NCBI GenBank assembly: GCA_963751105.1
Contig: CAVVTG010000002.1
Coordinates: forward strand, 682,001-746,000
DNA from: JACVRW01 sp963751105
GTDB lineage: Bacteria > Actinomycetota > Thermoleophilia > Solirubrobacterales > Thermoleophilaceae
Reading direction: 5' to 3'
Length of the DNA: 64,000 bases
Shown: positions 31,850 to 40,373 of the stretch, piece by piece
Layout of the letters: every line of letters starts with the position of its first letter
Numbering within the stretch: position 1 is the stretch's first letter
Program-made: the position numbers and the translations under genes
Notes under the pieces: model-generated
Told to the model about the DNA's origin: nothing
The model's input: the letters and a program-made list of their open reading frames with translations, nothing else
The model's database searches: none

Positions 31850-32734
31850 CTACGTGCGGAGGCTCGAACTGCGGTAGAACGAGACGAGCGCTTCGGCGAG
31901 TCGGTCAGGCGCCTCCATCGCGGCGTAGTGCCCGATGCCGTCCAGCGACACAGCCGTGACGTCGGTCGCGACTTGCCGGATCGCGGCGGACGTGAATTCT
32001 CCCGATCCGCCGCCGATCGCGAGCACAGGCATGCCGAGCTTTCGGGAAGCCAGCTCGCGGATCTCGTCGGCTTCCGCCAACGCCGATCGGTACAGGGCGG
32101 CCGCGCCGCTGAAGCCATCTTGCCGTGCGTAGGCGCGGACGAACTCGTCGATGTCGTCGTCGGTGAACGCGTCGGGGGTTGCGTTGAGTGACGGGAACGC
32201 GTAGTCGGCGAGGAACGCGCGCTCTCGTCCTGCGAGCAGCATCTCGGGGATGCCGGGTGCCGCGAGCACGCCGATGTGCCAGGCGCCGCCATGGGTGACG
32301 TCGGCGAGCATTTCCAGGCCGAACCCGGGGAGGCCGGTCTCGATCGCCGTGTAGCTCTGCACGAGCTCGGGGTGTGCGGCAGCAACGCGGAAGGTCGTGG
32401 GGCCGCTGATGTCCTGCCCCGTCAGGTGGACGGGTCCGATGTTCAGGTGGGCGATGAGCGCAGCCACATCCTGGGCCGCGGTCGCGCTGTCGTGGCCTGG
32501 CTCTGCGGGCGCGGAGTCCCCGAAGCCACGGAGGTCGACGGCGAAGACGCGGTGATGCTCGCTGAGGAGCGGGAGCAGCTTGTGGAAGATCCACCACGTC
32601 TCAGGGAACCCGTGGACGAGCAGCACCGGGGAACCCTCGGCTCCGGCTGAGACGTAGTGCAGCTCGGTCCCGTTGACGTCGACGCGGTGATGATCGACAC
32701 CCGCGACGGTGGCGGCCGGTGACATGCCTTCCAT
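31850..32734 (-). CDS. Epoxide hydrolase/dehalogenase-like alpha/beta hydrolase
   Basis: The 294-residue enzyme has HGFPETWW (about residues 41-48, oxyanion) and GQDISGPTTF (about residues 105-114), where an Asp takes the nucleophile position as in epoxide hydrolases and haloalkane dehalogenases. The catalytic His lies in GIGHYAAMEAP near residue 270. GAGGAG stands 6 nt before the ATG at 32734. It diverges from a MarR gene across two palindromes, which implies induction by a small molecule. The substrate is unknown. Confidence 0.85.
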   Translation of the reverse strand: MEGMSPAATVAGVDHHRVDVNGTELHYVSAGAEGSPVLLVHGFPETWWIFHKLLPLLSEHHRVFAVDLRGFGDSAPAEPGHDSATAAQDVAALIAHLNIGPVHLTGQDISGPTTFRVAAAHPELVQSYTAIETGLPGFGLEMLADVTHGGAWHIGVLAAPGIPEMLLAGRERAFLADYAFPSLNATPDAFTDDDIDEFVRAYARQDGFSGAAALYRSALAEADEIRELASRKLGMPVLAIGGGSGEFTSAAIRQVATDVTAVSLDGIGHYAAMEAPDRLAEALVSFYRSSSLRT

Positions 32735-32756
32735 GCGCTTCTCCTCGGATCGTTTC

Positions 32757-32802
32757 GACAACATGGTTGTCCAAGTATAGTCGATTCGACAACCAAATTG
32801 TC
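32757..32802. promoter_or_regulatory. Paired palindromic operators of the MarR regulator
   Basis: Site 1 is GACAAC-ATG-GTTGTC (32757-32771). Site 2 is GACAA-CCAAA-TTGTC (32788-32802). Their centres are 31 bp apart, about three helical turns, so two dimers would bind the same face of the DNA. Both lie between the divergent hydrolase and MarR starts. Confidence 0.7.
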
Positions 32803-32833
32803 TATAGCCGCGGAGCTGGTTAGGCTCTCCGCT

Positions 32834-33307
32834 ATGGCCCGATCTCAGGGTGCAGAGCTTGCGCTCCTTCTGCTCGGCGGGTTTCACTCGATGGTGGACG
32901 AAGTAGTCGCCGAACTCCACCGGCGCGGGCACACGGGCGTGCGCCCTGCCCATGAGTTCGCACTTCGAGCCATCGAGGCCGGAGCCGACACGGCCTCCGA
33001 GCTTGGGCGCCGGCTGTCGGTCTCGAAGCAGGCGGCCGCAAAGACGATCGCCGCCCTGCAAGAGCTCGGGTACGTCGACCGAGAGGTCGACCCGAACGAT
33101 GCACGCCGCAAGCGGCTCCGGGTGACGCCCCGCGGCTACGAGATGATCGCCATCGGCGGGGCCCTGTTCGACGACGTGCGCGAGCGCTGGGCGGCGCAGA
33201 TCGGTGTTCGCCAGCTGAGTGCCCTCGAAGCGCACCTGGGCCAGCTCGTCGGGCTCCAAGCGGACCCCTGGGACACTCTGCGTCCGTCAGAGACCGCAAA
33301 GGAGTGA
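32834..33307 (+). CDS. MarR-family transcriptional regulator
   Basis: From the ATG at 32834 the protein has 157 residues with a winged-helix core: ASELGRRLSVSKQAAAKTI (about residues 55-73, HTH) and the wing YVDREVDPNDARRKRLRVT (about residues 80-98), which includes the conserved D-x-R-x3-R element of MarR proteins. An in-frame TTG at 32798 lies inside operator site 2 and is less likely. It probably represses itself and the epoxide-hydrolase-like gene. Confidence 0.88.
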   Translation: MARSQGAELALLLLGGFHSMVDEVVAELHRRGHTGVRPAHEFALRAIEAGADTASELGRRLSVSKQAAAKTIAALQELGYVDREVDPNDARRKRLRVTPRGYEMIAIGGALFDDVRERWAAQIGVRQLSALEAHLGQLVGLQADPWDTLRPSETAKE

Positions 33308-33347
33308 ACGTGCCGACGCCGACCTGGTTTGGCCTCGCTCCGGCCTT

Positions 33348-33755
33348 TCAGCCCTCCGGGGACCCTGGCGGTCCCACGAGATCCCAGCGATTGCCAGAGA
33401 CGTCCAGGAAGACGCAGATCTCACCGTAGGGCTCATGTCGTGGCTCGGTGACGAACTCGACGCCCGCCGCCTGCATGCGCTGATGGGCGTCGGCGAAGTC
33501 GTCGACGCGCAGGAAGAACCCGACCCTGCCGGCGGCCTGCTCACCGACACGGGCACGTTGGCGCTCGCCGTCAGCTCGGGCGAGGAGAACGCCCGTTTGC
33601 GCCCGGGGCGGCCGAACGACCACCCACCGCTTGGCGTCGCCGGCGTTGCTGAGCGACGGCGAATCCTCGACCAGATCGAACCCGAGCTTCCCCACGAAGA
33701 ACTCGATCGCATCGTCGTAATCGTCGACGATCACGGTGAAGAGATCGATTTTCAC
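33348..33755 (-). CDS. VOC/glyoxalase-family protein
   Basis: The protein has about 135 residues with the paired beta-alpha-beta-beta-beta modules of the vicinal oxygen chelate fold. It opens VKIDLFTVIVDDYDDAIEFF and ends YGEICVFLDVSGNRWDLV, where the last Glu/Asp-type metal ligand position falls. The GTG at 33755 is chosen over the GTG at 33764 because TAGGGT (33763-33768, minus strand) lies 7 nt upstream. The reaction cannot be told. Confidence 0.8.
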   Translation of the reverse strand: MKIDLFTVIVDDYDDAIEFFVGKLGFDLVEDSPSLSNAGDAKRWVVVRPPRAQTGVLLARADGERQRARVGEQAAGRVGFFLRVDDFADAHQRMQAAGVEFVTEPRHEPYGEICVFLDVSGNRWDLVGPPGSPEG

Positions 33756-33776
33756 GCGAATCACCCTAGACCTGCG

Positions 33777-34844
33777 TCAGGCTTCGCCGCGTCCTTCGGG
33801 GGTGTAGCTGCTCCAGATCGTCGAGGCGAAGGCACCGGGGTCGGGTCCGTCGTGAACCTCGACGGCGACCACCCATTTGACCCACTGGAAGCCGCGGTGG
33901 CCGGGCGCGACCAGCCGGACCGGAGCACCGTGGCCGTGAGAGATCGGCTCGCCGGCGACCTGGGTGGCGAGGAGCATGGAACGTGCGTCCTCGATCGCGA
34001 AGCTGTAGCGGTAACCGGTGTGCGAGATCACGCGTACGTGGCTGGCGTCGCGGCCTGGACGCGCGCGATCGAGCAGGTGGTGGATCCGCACTCCGCTCCA
34101 ACGCTGCGTCGACACGAATCCGCCGGTGCAGTCGAGGACTGCCGTCAGCTCGTCTCCCGCGTCCAGGTCGGCGATGGTCAGCTCCAGTGATTTCGCGACC
34201 TTGCCGTCGACGCGCACCACGTGTTCGGATGCTGGGAGGAGCCGCGGGGCGTCGGCGATCCAGGAGGTGGTGGGGAACTCGTTTCCCTCGAAGGAGTCGG
34301 CCTCATAGGAGCCGGTGAATCGCCGCGCGGCGCCGCGTAGGCCCGCAAGGTCGAAGAGCGGTCCCTGAAGCCACCAGGCCAGCAGCGCGCCGCCGGCGAC
34401 CCCGCCCGTGAGCAGGAACTGGCGCCGGCTCGCGAGATCCGAGCGCCGAGGCCGGCGCGCGCGGAGCAGGGCATGGCCGAGCACGACGAGGGCCAGCACC
34501 GCCCCGGCGGCGAAGTGGAGGTTCAGGAGGTTGTAGCCCGCCACGCGCCAGGAGAGGCCGAGCCCGGCTGACCACAGCCACCCGGATGCGACCGTCGCGG
34601 CGACGAGCAGGAAGGCCAGGACGCCGACACGCGCTCGCCGATCCCAGCTCGACGGGCGCCGCAGCCGCGCCCCGACACGACGTAGCTTCCAGCCGAGCAC
34701 CGCCGCGAGCGCGAAGCCGGCGGCTCCGTGGACGGTGAACACCCAGGCGTCGCCAACACCCCCGCCAAACGCCGTCCCGATGCCGGTGAGGGCGAGCACC
34801 GTGACCACCAGGGCGAGGCTCCAGTCGGTCCCGCGCGCGCTCAC
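33777..34844 (-). CDS. Membrane-anchored molybdopterin oxidoreductase (sulfite-oxidase type)
   Basis: The 355-residue protein has about four N-terminal membrane helices resembling a cytochrome b561-type or ferric-reductase-like anchor (about residues 10-125). It continues with RRQFLLTGGVAGGALL (about residue 138, a Tat-like or further membrane segment) and a sulfite oxidase/YedY-type Moco domain. The cofactor-ligand Cys is in VLDCTGGF (about residue 236), and GAPVRLVAPGHRGFQWVKWV is present near residue 310. The GTG start has TAGGCT at 34852-34857 (minus strand), 7 nt away. It probably acts on the outer face of the membrane. Confidence 0.85.
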   Translation of the reverse strand: MSARGTDWSLALVVTVLALTGIGTAFGGGVGDAWVFTVHGAAGFALAAVLGWKLRRVGARLRRPSSWDRRARVGVLAFLLVAATVASGWLWSAGLGLSWRVAGYNLLNLHFAAGAVLALVVLGHALLRARRPRRSDLASRRQFLLTGGVAGGALLAWWLQGPLFDLAGLRGAARRFTGSYEADSFEGNEFPTTSWIADAPRLLPASEHVVRVDGKVAKSLELTIADLDAGDELTAVLDCTGGFVSTQRWSGVRIHHLLDRARPGRDASHVRVISHTGYRYSFAIEDARSMLLATQVAGEPISHGHGAPVRLVAPGHRGFQWVKWVVAVEVHDGPDPGAFASTIWSSYTPEGRGEA

Positions 34845-34942
34845 TCATGCCAGCCTAGGGAGCGGCGATCGGAGCCCCGCCGGCCACCTCCACTGGGCAG
34901 GCACGGAAACCGCTCACGACTGGTTCGAGCAGCCTGCCCGGG

Positions 34943-35341
34943 TCAGGAGAGGACGACCGTCGTGATGGTCGTGTGCTTGGAGGCAGCGCGGGCCAGAGCC
35001 GTGTCTTTGGTGGCCAGCGGTTCGTCGAGGCGTTCGGCCAGCGCGACAAACAACGCGTCCGGGGCGGTGAGGTTGTGGCGTAGCTCCCATGCGCGGCATC
35101 TCAAGGGCAGGCTGGGAAACAGCTCGAGGGGGAGATCGGCGAGATCGTCGAGCGCGGCGGTCGCTCGCTTGGCCGGTAGCTCTTTGCCGATTGCGGCTCG
35201 TCGCAGGACGGCGAGAACTTCGAAGACGATCAGGTCGGGCGCGGCGAGTTCGCCTTCGTCGGTCATCAGATTCTCCACCTCGGGCGCGGTTCCGCTGCCG
35301 AGCAGGAAGTCGATGACTGCTGAGGTGTCGAGGACGGTCAC
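34943..35341 (-). CDS. vapC: VapC-type PIN-domain ribonuclease toxin
   Basis: The 132-residue PIN domain has the acidic cluster intact: Asp in LDTSAVIDFL, Glu in VFEVLAVL, Asp in APDALFVALAE and Asp in LATKDTAL. Such toxins cleave RNA when not held by their antitoxin. The start overlaps the stop of the antitoxin gene by 4 nt. A decayed second copy lies at 39150-39380. Confidence 0.92.
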   Translation of the reverse strand: MTVLDTSAVIDFLLGSGTAPEVENLMTDEGELAAPDLIVFEVLAVLRRAAIGKELPAKRATAALDDLADLPLELFPSLPLRCRAWELRHNLTAPDALFVALAERLDEPLATKDTALARAASKHTTITTVVLS

Positions 35342-35571
35342 TCGCCGCCGTCGCGGAGGGAGCGGACTGCCTTCTCGGTGGGCTGCGTCAGCTTGATCGC
35401 CCCGCGCGTCTGTATTCGCGTGGCGAGCTCCGCGGGAGTGGGGCGTGAAGCCGTTCGTTCGAGCACGGTGCGCAGGTACTCCGAGAGCGAAACGCCGGCG
35501 GCCGCGGCCCGAGACTTGAGGGTGCGGTGCACTTCATCGGGTACATCACGGATCTGCACCAGGGTGCCCAT
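35338..35571 (-). CDS. vapB: VapB/FitA-type antitoxin (ribbon-helix-helix)
   Basis: The 77-residue protein has an N-terminal RHH DNA-binding segment, LVQIRDVPDEVHRTLKSRAA with GVSLSEYLRTVL, and a C-terminal tail that would wrap the toxin. The ATG at 35571 gives the usual N-terminus; the frame extends to 35586. It precedes vapC with an overlap, the standard antitoxin-first order. Confidence 0.9.
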   Translation of the reverse strand: MGTLVQIRDVPDEVHRTLKSRAAAAGVSLSEYLRTVLERTASRPTPAELATRIQTRGAIKLTQPTEKAVRSLRDGGE

Positions 35572-35582
35572 ACGCGACAGCA

Positions 35583-35593
35583 GCATATCATGC
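35583..35593. promoter_or_regulatory. Possible VapB operator
   Basis: GCAT-ATC-ATGC is a short inverted repeat 12 bp upstream of the antitoxin start. VapB proteins bind such short repeats to autoregulate. The site is small and the call tentative. Confidence 0.35.
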
Positions 35594-35629
35594 GTGACAC
35601 ATGCATCGCGAAATCACAAAGGAGTGACC

Positions 35630-36031
35630 GTGGCTGTTTCGCTTATCAATCCGGAGGGACACGTCGAGATCCCGCTCTATCACCATGTCGCAGTCGCGAC
35701 GGGCAGCAAGCAGGTCCACATCGCCGGCCAAGTCGGATGGGACGCGGAGGGGATCCTGGTGGCCGGTGATCTGGCGGGCCAGGTCGCGCAGATCTACCGG
35801 AACGTCGCCAAATCGCTCGACGCCGCCGGCGCGACATTCAAGGATGTCGTTCGCTTCACCTGGTACGCCGTGGATTGGGAGAAGGAGAAGATGGAGGCGT
35901 TCGAGGCCGGTGTCGAACAGGCGGCGCGCGAGTTCGAGCTGTCGACGCCGCCGGCGGCGCTCATCGGGGTGAGCATCCTCTTCGAGCCGGGCATCCTCGT
36001 CGAGGCCGAGGTCACTGCCGTTATCGACTGA
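35630..36031 (+). CDS. RidA/YjgF-family protein lacking the usual Arg
   Basis: The 133-residue protein has the family fold with GQVGWDAEG, AGDLAGQVAQIYRNV and a C-terminal PPAALIGVSILFEPGILVEA. In active RidA enamine/imine deaminases an Arg precedes the V-x-V strand here (the ARTCV-type motif); this protein has Ala-Leu instead. Deaminase activity of the RidA type is therefore doubtful. AAAGGAG (35618-35624) lies 5 nt before the GTG at 35630, which decides the start. Confidence 0.85.
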   Translation: MAVSLINPEGHVEIPLYHHVAVATGSKQVHIAGQVGWDAEGILVAGDLAGQVAQIYRNVAKSLDAAGATFKDVVRFTWYAVDWEKEKMEAFEAGVEQAAREFELSTPPAALIGVSILFEPGILVEAEVTAVID

Positions 36032-36097
36032 GGCTCGGCAGAGGGGGTGATGGGGGCGGTCGCGTGGACCGCCCCCATCGAGACAGCAGGGTTCGCC

Positions 36098-37744
36098 CTA
36101 CGAGGCTGGGACGCCCGGCCCGCGGCCGCCGTCTTCGCCGGCGAAGGTGCCCTCCGGGCCTGCCGGAGCCGGCAGGGCCGGCGGCGGGCCGGGGACCCTC
36201 TTGCCCGGGACGCCGTTGACCGACTCGGTCGAATAGGCGAAGGTCAGCTGCGCGTAGGCGATCAGGTCGCTGTTCACGTCGAGCGCGTTCAGATCGACGT
36301 TGTCGAACGTGTCGCACGCCAGGTGATAACAGGGGTCGAACTGCTCCCCGGCCGTACCGCCCCAGATCGCCGCCTGCTCCGCCGTCTTGATCTCCTCGGC
36401 CCCGGTGAACAGGCCGCCCGAGGGGATGCCCGCCAGGATGAACGCCTCATAGTCGCTGCGTCCCGAGAACTCGGTGTCGTCGTAGGGCTCACCGATCTGG
36501 GTGTAGTACTGCTCGTACAGGTCCTCGATCGCCACCGACCCTGGCGGGATGGTCACGCCCTCCGGGGCAGGGAACGTGGACTCGTCCGCGTCGTACACCA
36601 TGAAGATGTAGTTCGGCGAGCCGACCATGTCGTAGTTCAGGTACAGGGCGATGCGGTCAAGCTCGGCCGGTGACAGCCCCGCGACGTAGTCGGTCGAGCC
36701 GACCAGGCCCTGCTCCTCAGCCGCCCACCAGGCGAACCGGACGGTGTTCTCCGGGTTCACCTTGGCCATCTTCAGGGCCGTCTCCAACAGCGCGGCCGAA
36801 CCGGAGCCGTTGTCGTTGATCCCCGGCCCCTCGATGACGCTGTCCAGATGGGCGCCGGCCATCACCACGTTGGCGTCGTTCTTGCCCTCCAGCTCCGCGA
36901 TGACGTTGTAGTCCGTGCGGGTCTCGGCTGGGAGCACCTCGATGAAAGCGGTCGAACCCGGCTGTGCCAGCGCGACGCCGTCAGCGAAGCTCGCGCCCAC
37001 GACCGGGATGCCATGGGTGATGGGGCCGGGCGCCCCCGGAATTGGTTCATCCACGCTCGTGCCGTCCGCGACGATCAGGCCCTCGCGATCCGGCGTATTG
37101 CCCTGGTTGAAGATGATCACCGCCTCGGCGCCCGCCTGCTCGGCGTAGTACGCCTTCGTGCCGAAGAAGCAGGTGCCGCGCTGGACCAGCGCGATGTCGT
37201 TCGGGCCGCTGAAGTCCAGCCCGGCGAAGTCGGCGGCCTCGCAGCCGCTCGTCGACGCGCGATCGCCCACGAGGTTGATGTCGACCGGGATCACCTGGCC
37301 CTCGACCGTGCCCGAGCCGCTGCCGGTGAAGACGCCGGTCTCGTACTCCGCCTCGACCGGTGTGAGCTGGCGGAGCACCGCCGGGAAGTTGAACGTGATC
37401 TCAACCGGGTCGAGCGTCACCTCATAGCCGGCGTCCCTGAGCAAGCCCGCGACGTACTCGACGCTGTCGGCATAGCCCTCCGTACCGGCGGCGCGAGTGC
37501 CCGGGTAGTAGGGATCATCGTTGGCGTCGGCGATCGCTTGGAACGCGGCCTGATGCTCGCGCACGCCTTCCAGCGTCACGCAGTCCAACAGCTTGGCGTA
37601 GGTGTTGTTGGTCGCGTTCTCGCACGCGTTGCCTTGGGCTGATGCCTGGCTCGGCAGCAGCGCCGCCAACAGCAGCAGGCCTACACCGATCCACAACAGT
37701 CGCAGCCGCACCCGCTTCGGCGCCGCCACCAGATGACCGGACAT
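36098..37744 (-). CDS. Secreted M28 aminopeptidase with PA domain
   Basis: The 548-residue protein has a signal peptide (about residues 1-36), a PA domain inserted at about residues 130-270, and an M28 zinc peptidase core. Metal ligands are visible in AGAHLDSV, GINDNGSG, WWAAEEQGLVGS (catalytic and metal Glu), NYDMVGS and CYHLACDT. It probably removes N-terminal residues from extracellular peptides. The start at 37744 has GGGGAG upstream. The C-terminal 35 residues are Pro/Gly-rich. Confidence 0.92.
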   Translation of the reverse strand: MSGHLVAAPKRVRLRLLWIGVGLLLLAALLPSQASAQGNACENATNNTYAKLLDCVTLEGVREHQAAFQAIADANDDPYYPGTRAAGTEGYADSVEYVAGLLRDAGYEVTLDPVEITFNFPAVLRQLTPVEAEYETGVFTGSGSGTVEGQVIPVDINLVGDRASTSGCEAADFAGLDFSGPNDIALVQRGTCFFGTKAYYAEQAGAEAVIIFNQGNTPDREGLIVADGTSVDEPIPGAPGPITHGIPVVGASFADGVALAQPGSTAFIEVLPAETRTDYNVIAELEGKNDANVVMAGAHLDSVIEGPGINDNGSGSAALLETALKMAKVNPENTVRFAWWAAEEQGLVGSTDYVAGLSPAELDRIALYLNYDMVGSPNYIFMVYDADESTFPAPEGVTIPPGSVAIEDLYEQYYTQIGEPYDDTEFSGRSDYEAFILAGIPSGGLFTGAEEIKTAEQAAIWGGTAGEQFDPCYHLACDTFDNVDLNALDVNSDLIAYAQLTFAYSTESVNGVPGKRVPGPPPALPAPAGPEGTFAGEDGGRGPGVPAS

Positions 37745-38135
37745 TGACTCCCCCTCGCGTGCTTCGCGCCGCACGACCCTCGAGCCCGAGCCGCCGGAGC
37801 TTCGTTGCCAGGCGCCACAACCTAAACCATCCACGCTGCGGGTGCGACGCGACTGAGCCGGGCCGGGTTTCGCGGCGACCGGATGGCCTGGGGCGGGGTT
37901 GTCTCGTACTTGTCACATCCGTGTCTTGAGGCGTTACGAATGCCCCGGCATGGTCGTCGGTGATGCCGCCGAAGGGGAATCAACGACCCGGTTTGTCTTC
38001 CACTCCACATTGCACCGTTCGGAAGGCCTACCGCTCCCTTGACGCGATAGGAGCAGTTGGTGCGTTGCCCGAGGGAGCTGGCGGCCCAGTGTCGAGTCGC
38101 CATGGAAAGCCGCGTTCGCGAGAGACTCCGTGGGG
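37745..38135. other. 391-base divergent intergenic region
   Basis: The region lies between the M28 peptidase and a SnoaL-like gene on the opposite strand. I see no convincing gene, repeat or RNA in it. It must contain the promoters of both neighbours. The M28 ribosome-binding site is at its left edge. Confidence 0.5.
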
Positions 38136-38537
38136 ATGTCGCAGGAGAACGTCGAGATCGTGCGCCAGCTCTACGAATCGGGGCTGCTCGATCGAGATCC
38201 TGAGGAGCTCTTGAGGCTCGCTACCTCGGACGTTGAGTACGTCAATCCGCCCTACGCGGTCGAACCTGGTGTGCGCCGCGGGCTCGTCGAGGTAGCCCAG
38301 GCCATGCGCCGTTTCGCCGAAGTTTGGGAGGAATCACGCCACGAGCTACGGGAGCTCTACGACTGTGGGGAGACTGTCGTGGCCGCCGTCAGCTGGCACA
38401 TTCGCAACCGGGGAAGCGAGCGCGAGCTCGTCAACAACGAGGCCCACACCTGGACCCTGCGCGAGGGCAGGATCGCTCGGTTCGAGTGGGGGCAGGATCT
38501 CAAGTCGGCTCTCGAGGCCGGGGGCTGTCGGGGTTGA
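38136..38537 (+). CDS. SnoaL-like (NTF2 fold) protein
   Basis: The 133-residue protein opens MSQENVEIVRQLYESG, a typical start of bacterial SnoaL-like/NTF2-fold proteins. The fold's beta strands follow (LATSDVEYVNP, ETVVAAVSWHIRNRG, EAHTWTLREGRIARFEW). These proteins are small isomerases, cyclases or ligand binders, and nothing identifies the ligand here. The ATG at 38136 is preferred to the GTG six bases earlier. Confidence 0.8.
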   Translation: MSQENVEIVRQLYESGLLDRDPEELLRLATSDVEYVNPPYAVEPGVRRGLVEVAQAMRRFAEVWEESRHELRELYDCGETVVAAVSWHIRNRGSERELVNNEAHTWTLREGRIARFEWGQDLKSALEAGGCRG

Positions 38538-38549
38538 GGAAGCCGGTAG

Positions 38550-38975
38550 CTAGCCCGCCGTCTCGTCACGAGGCCACCACAAGACTTCCACTCGAATCCC
38601 GTCTGGATCGAAAACGAAGAATGCGTAGTAGCCCTCGATGTCGCGATCTTGCTCGGGAGGGAAGTGAATGTTCGCGTCGCGTGCGAGGCATCTCGTGTAA
38701 GCGGCGTCGACCTCATCCCGCTCGTCGACCTCGAACGCAAGGTGCTCGATTCCCACTGAGTAGTAGCGGTACTGACCTTCTTCGGCCGGTCGTAGCCCAA
38801 GCCCCGCGCGGGTTGTCGGTTCCTGCAGGTACACGACTTCCTCCGTTCCTCGATACGTCGGGTATCGGAGCTCCTTTGTCCAACCGAGCGGCCCCAGAAG
38901 GGCGCGATAGAACGCGAGGGATCGCTCGACATCGGCGACAGCGAGATCGACATGGTGGATGGGCATTGCTGGCAC
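38550..38975 (-). CDS. VOC/glyoxalase-family protein
   Basis: The 141-residue protein has metal-ligand positions His in IHHVDLAVADV, His in GIEHLAFEV and Glu in DGIRVEVLWW, the pattern of metal-dependent VOC proteins. FYRALLGPLGW is typical of the first module. GGAGG lies 4 nt before the GTG at 38975; an ATG three codons later is the alternative. Function is unknown. Confidence 0.82.
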   Translation of the reverse strand: MPAMPIHHVDLAVADVERSLAFYRALLGPLGWTKELRYPTYRGTEEVVYLQEPTTRAGLGLRPAEEGQYRYYSVGIEHLAFEVDERDEVDAAYTRCLARDANIHFPPEQDRDIEGYYAFFVFDPDGIRVEVLWWPRDETAG

Positions 38976-39149
38976 GAGTCCTCCCAGGGTTGCGTTCGTC
39001 CGAACCTATAGCCCGGCCAGCGTGCAGGCCCTCGGAGCCGCCGGGCTGAGGGAGGGGGCGAAACTGCCGCTTTGGACGATCCCGACAAAGGGACGACGAC
39101 CATCGGTCTACGACCGGCCGCTGTCGCAATGCGCGAAACGCAGCCCTAG

Positions 39150-39380
39150 TACGGTCATGATGGTCGTGTGCTTGGAGGCGGCGCGGGCCAGGGCCGTGTC
39201 CTTGGTGGCGAGCGGTTCTTCGAGTCGTTCGGCGAGCGCGACGAACAGCGCGTCAGTAGCAGTTGAAGTTGCGGCGCAGCTCCCAGGAGCGGCGCGTCAA
39301 CGGTGGGCTCTATGTAGCTCGAGGGAGGGTCGTCGGAGTCGTCGAGCGCGGCGGGACGCTCGCCTCGCGGGTAGTTGCTG
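39150..39380 (-). pseudogene. Decayed vapC remnant
   Basis: This stretch is close in sequence to the 3' part of vapC (34950-35190). The frame still reads ALFVALAERLEEPLATKDTA and ARAASKHTTIM. It is interrupted by a stop around 39255, where the intact gene reads LTAPDALF, and upstream identity fades after small indels. The N-terminal acidic residues and the antitoxin gene are missing, so it cannot make a toxin. Confidence 0.75.
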
Positions 39381-39435
39381 AGCGCCGAGCGTTAGGCGTA
39401 GAGTCGGTCTGTACACCGAACCCCAGGGGGACCGC

Positions 39436-39795
39436 ATGGCTGACGACGCGTTGTTTATTGGGTGGGGCGAAGTCGTGATGGGCCGGGAGCAGAAGGCCGT
39501 CGAGGTCTTCAACGAGTCGATCCAGTATTACGGCCAGCTTCAGCAGGACGGAAGGATCGAGGGCTTCGAGGTCTTCTTCCTTGGCCCGCACGGAGGGGAA
39601 CTCGGCGGCTTCGTGCTTTTGCGCGGCGAGCGCAGCCAGCTCGACGAGATCGAGCGCACCCCGGAGTTCGAGCGTCTTCAGACCCGCTCTGCGATGATCG
39701 TTCACGGGACGGGGACCGTCCCCGCCTACACGGGCGAAGCGCTCGGGCGGCTGATGGGCCAGTTCGAAGAGGCCGCCAAGGATCTCGGCTCGTAG
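39436..39795 (+). CDS. Conserved-type small protein, unknown function
   Basis: The 119-residue acidic soluble protein has a regular alternation of strands and helices (ALFIGWGEVVMGREQKAVEV, then FEVFFLGPHGGELGGFVLLR). It suggests a ferredoxin-like or dimeric alpha-beta-barrel fold. GGGGGA is spaced 5 nt from the ATG. No catalytic motif is recognised. Codon usage and GC pattern fit a genuine gene. Confidence 0.7.
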   Translation: MADDALFIGWGEVVMGREQKAVEVFNESIQYYGQLQQDGRIEGFEVFFLGPHGGELGGFVLLRGERSQLDEIERTPEFERLQTRSAMIVHGTGTVPAYTGEALGRLMGQFEEAAKDLGS

Positions 39796-40373
39796 GGGGA
39801 CCTGCAACTCTCGATTCGGGGACGACCTTCTAAACGGGGCGACTGCATCAGACCTGTCGTGGAGCTTGCGCGAACCGGGCGAGCTTGTGCCCGCCGCGAA
39901 AGCCCGGGTCCGCCGAGACGCTCTGGGAACGCCAGGGCAAGGTCGCCGGCGCCCTTCCCTTCAACGATGCTAGGGGCGCATTCGCCTTCCCGGAAAGCGC
40001 CCACCGCGGTGGCGCGGAACCTCGGCAGACGCATGGATGTGCCCAGCGCAGGCCGCCTGGTCGCCGGCGATCGCACCATCACTCGTCGCTAGCTGCGCGA
40101 AGGCGCCAGAGCGTCGGCCACGGCGGGGGCGGCTCCCGATCGGTTCTTAATCGGTTCCTGACCAAGCCTTCCGAGTTCGTTGAGGCTCGCTCTTGCCGGC
40201 GGAGCCGCGAGGACGAGTCGTTGAGTCACCCAGCGAGAAAGGGGAGCGCAGCAGCGAAGTGTCCGTTCGGCAGTGGGAACACATGAGTTGATCCCGACTT
40301 CGCGTAGCTTCGTCTCGCACTTGTTGCGTGGCGGTGTTGAGCTGTAACGCGGGCCCCGTAATCGTGGCGGGTC
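39796..40373. other. 578-base region without a supported gene
   Basis: Short open frames exist on both strands, but none has a good start, a recognisable motif or the expected codon pattern. The part nearest the TadG-VanY-SLT gene (about 40220-40370) is less GC-rich and could be a leader. I looked for the conserved pieces of the c-di-AMP (ydaO) riboswitch often found before wall hydrolases and could not find them. Confidence 0.5.

Noticed and set aside
39859..40092. 77-codon plus-strand frame in the 578-base gap
   Set aside because: Arg/Pro-rich composition, no ribosome-binding site or TANNNT box, and no recognisable motif.
40100..40373. c-di-AMP (ydaO) riboswitch before the wall hydrolase
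   Set aside because: The region is suggestive by position only; the conserved segments are not visible. An Infernal search with the ydaO model would settle it.
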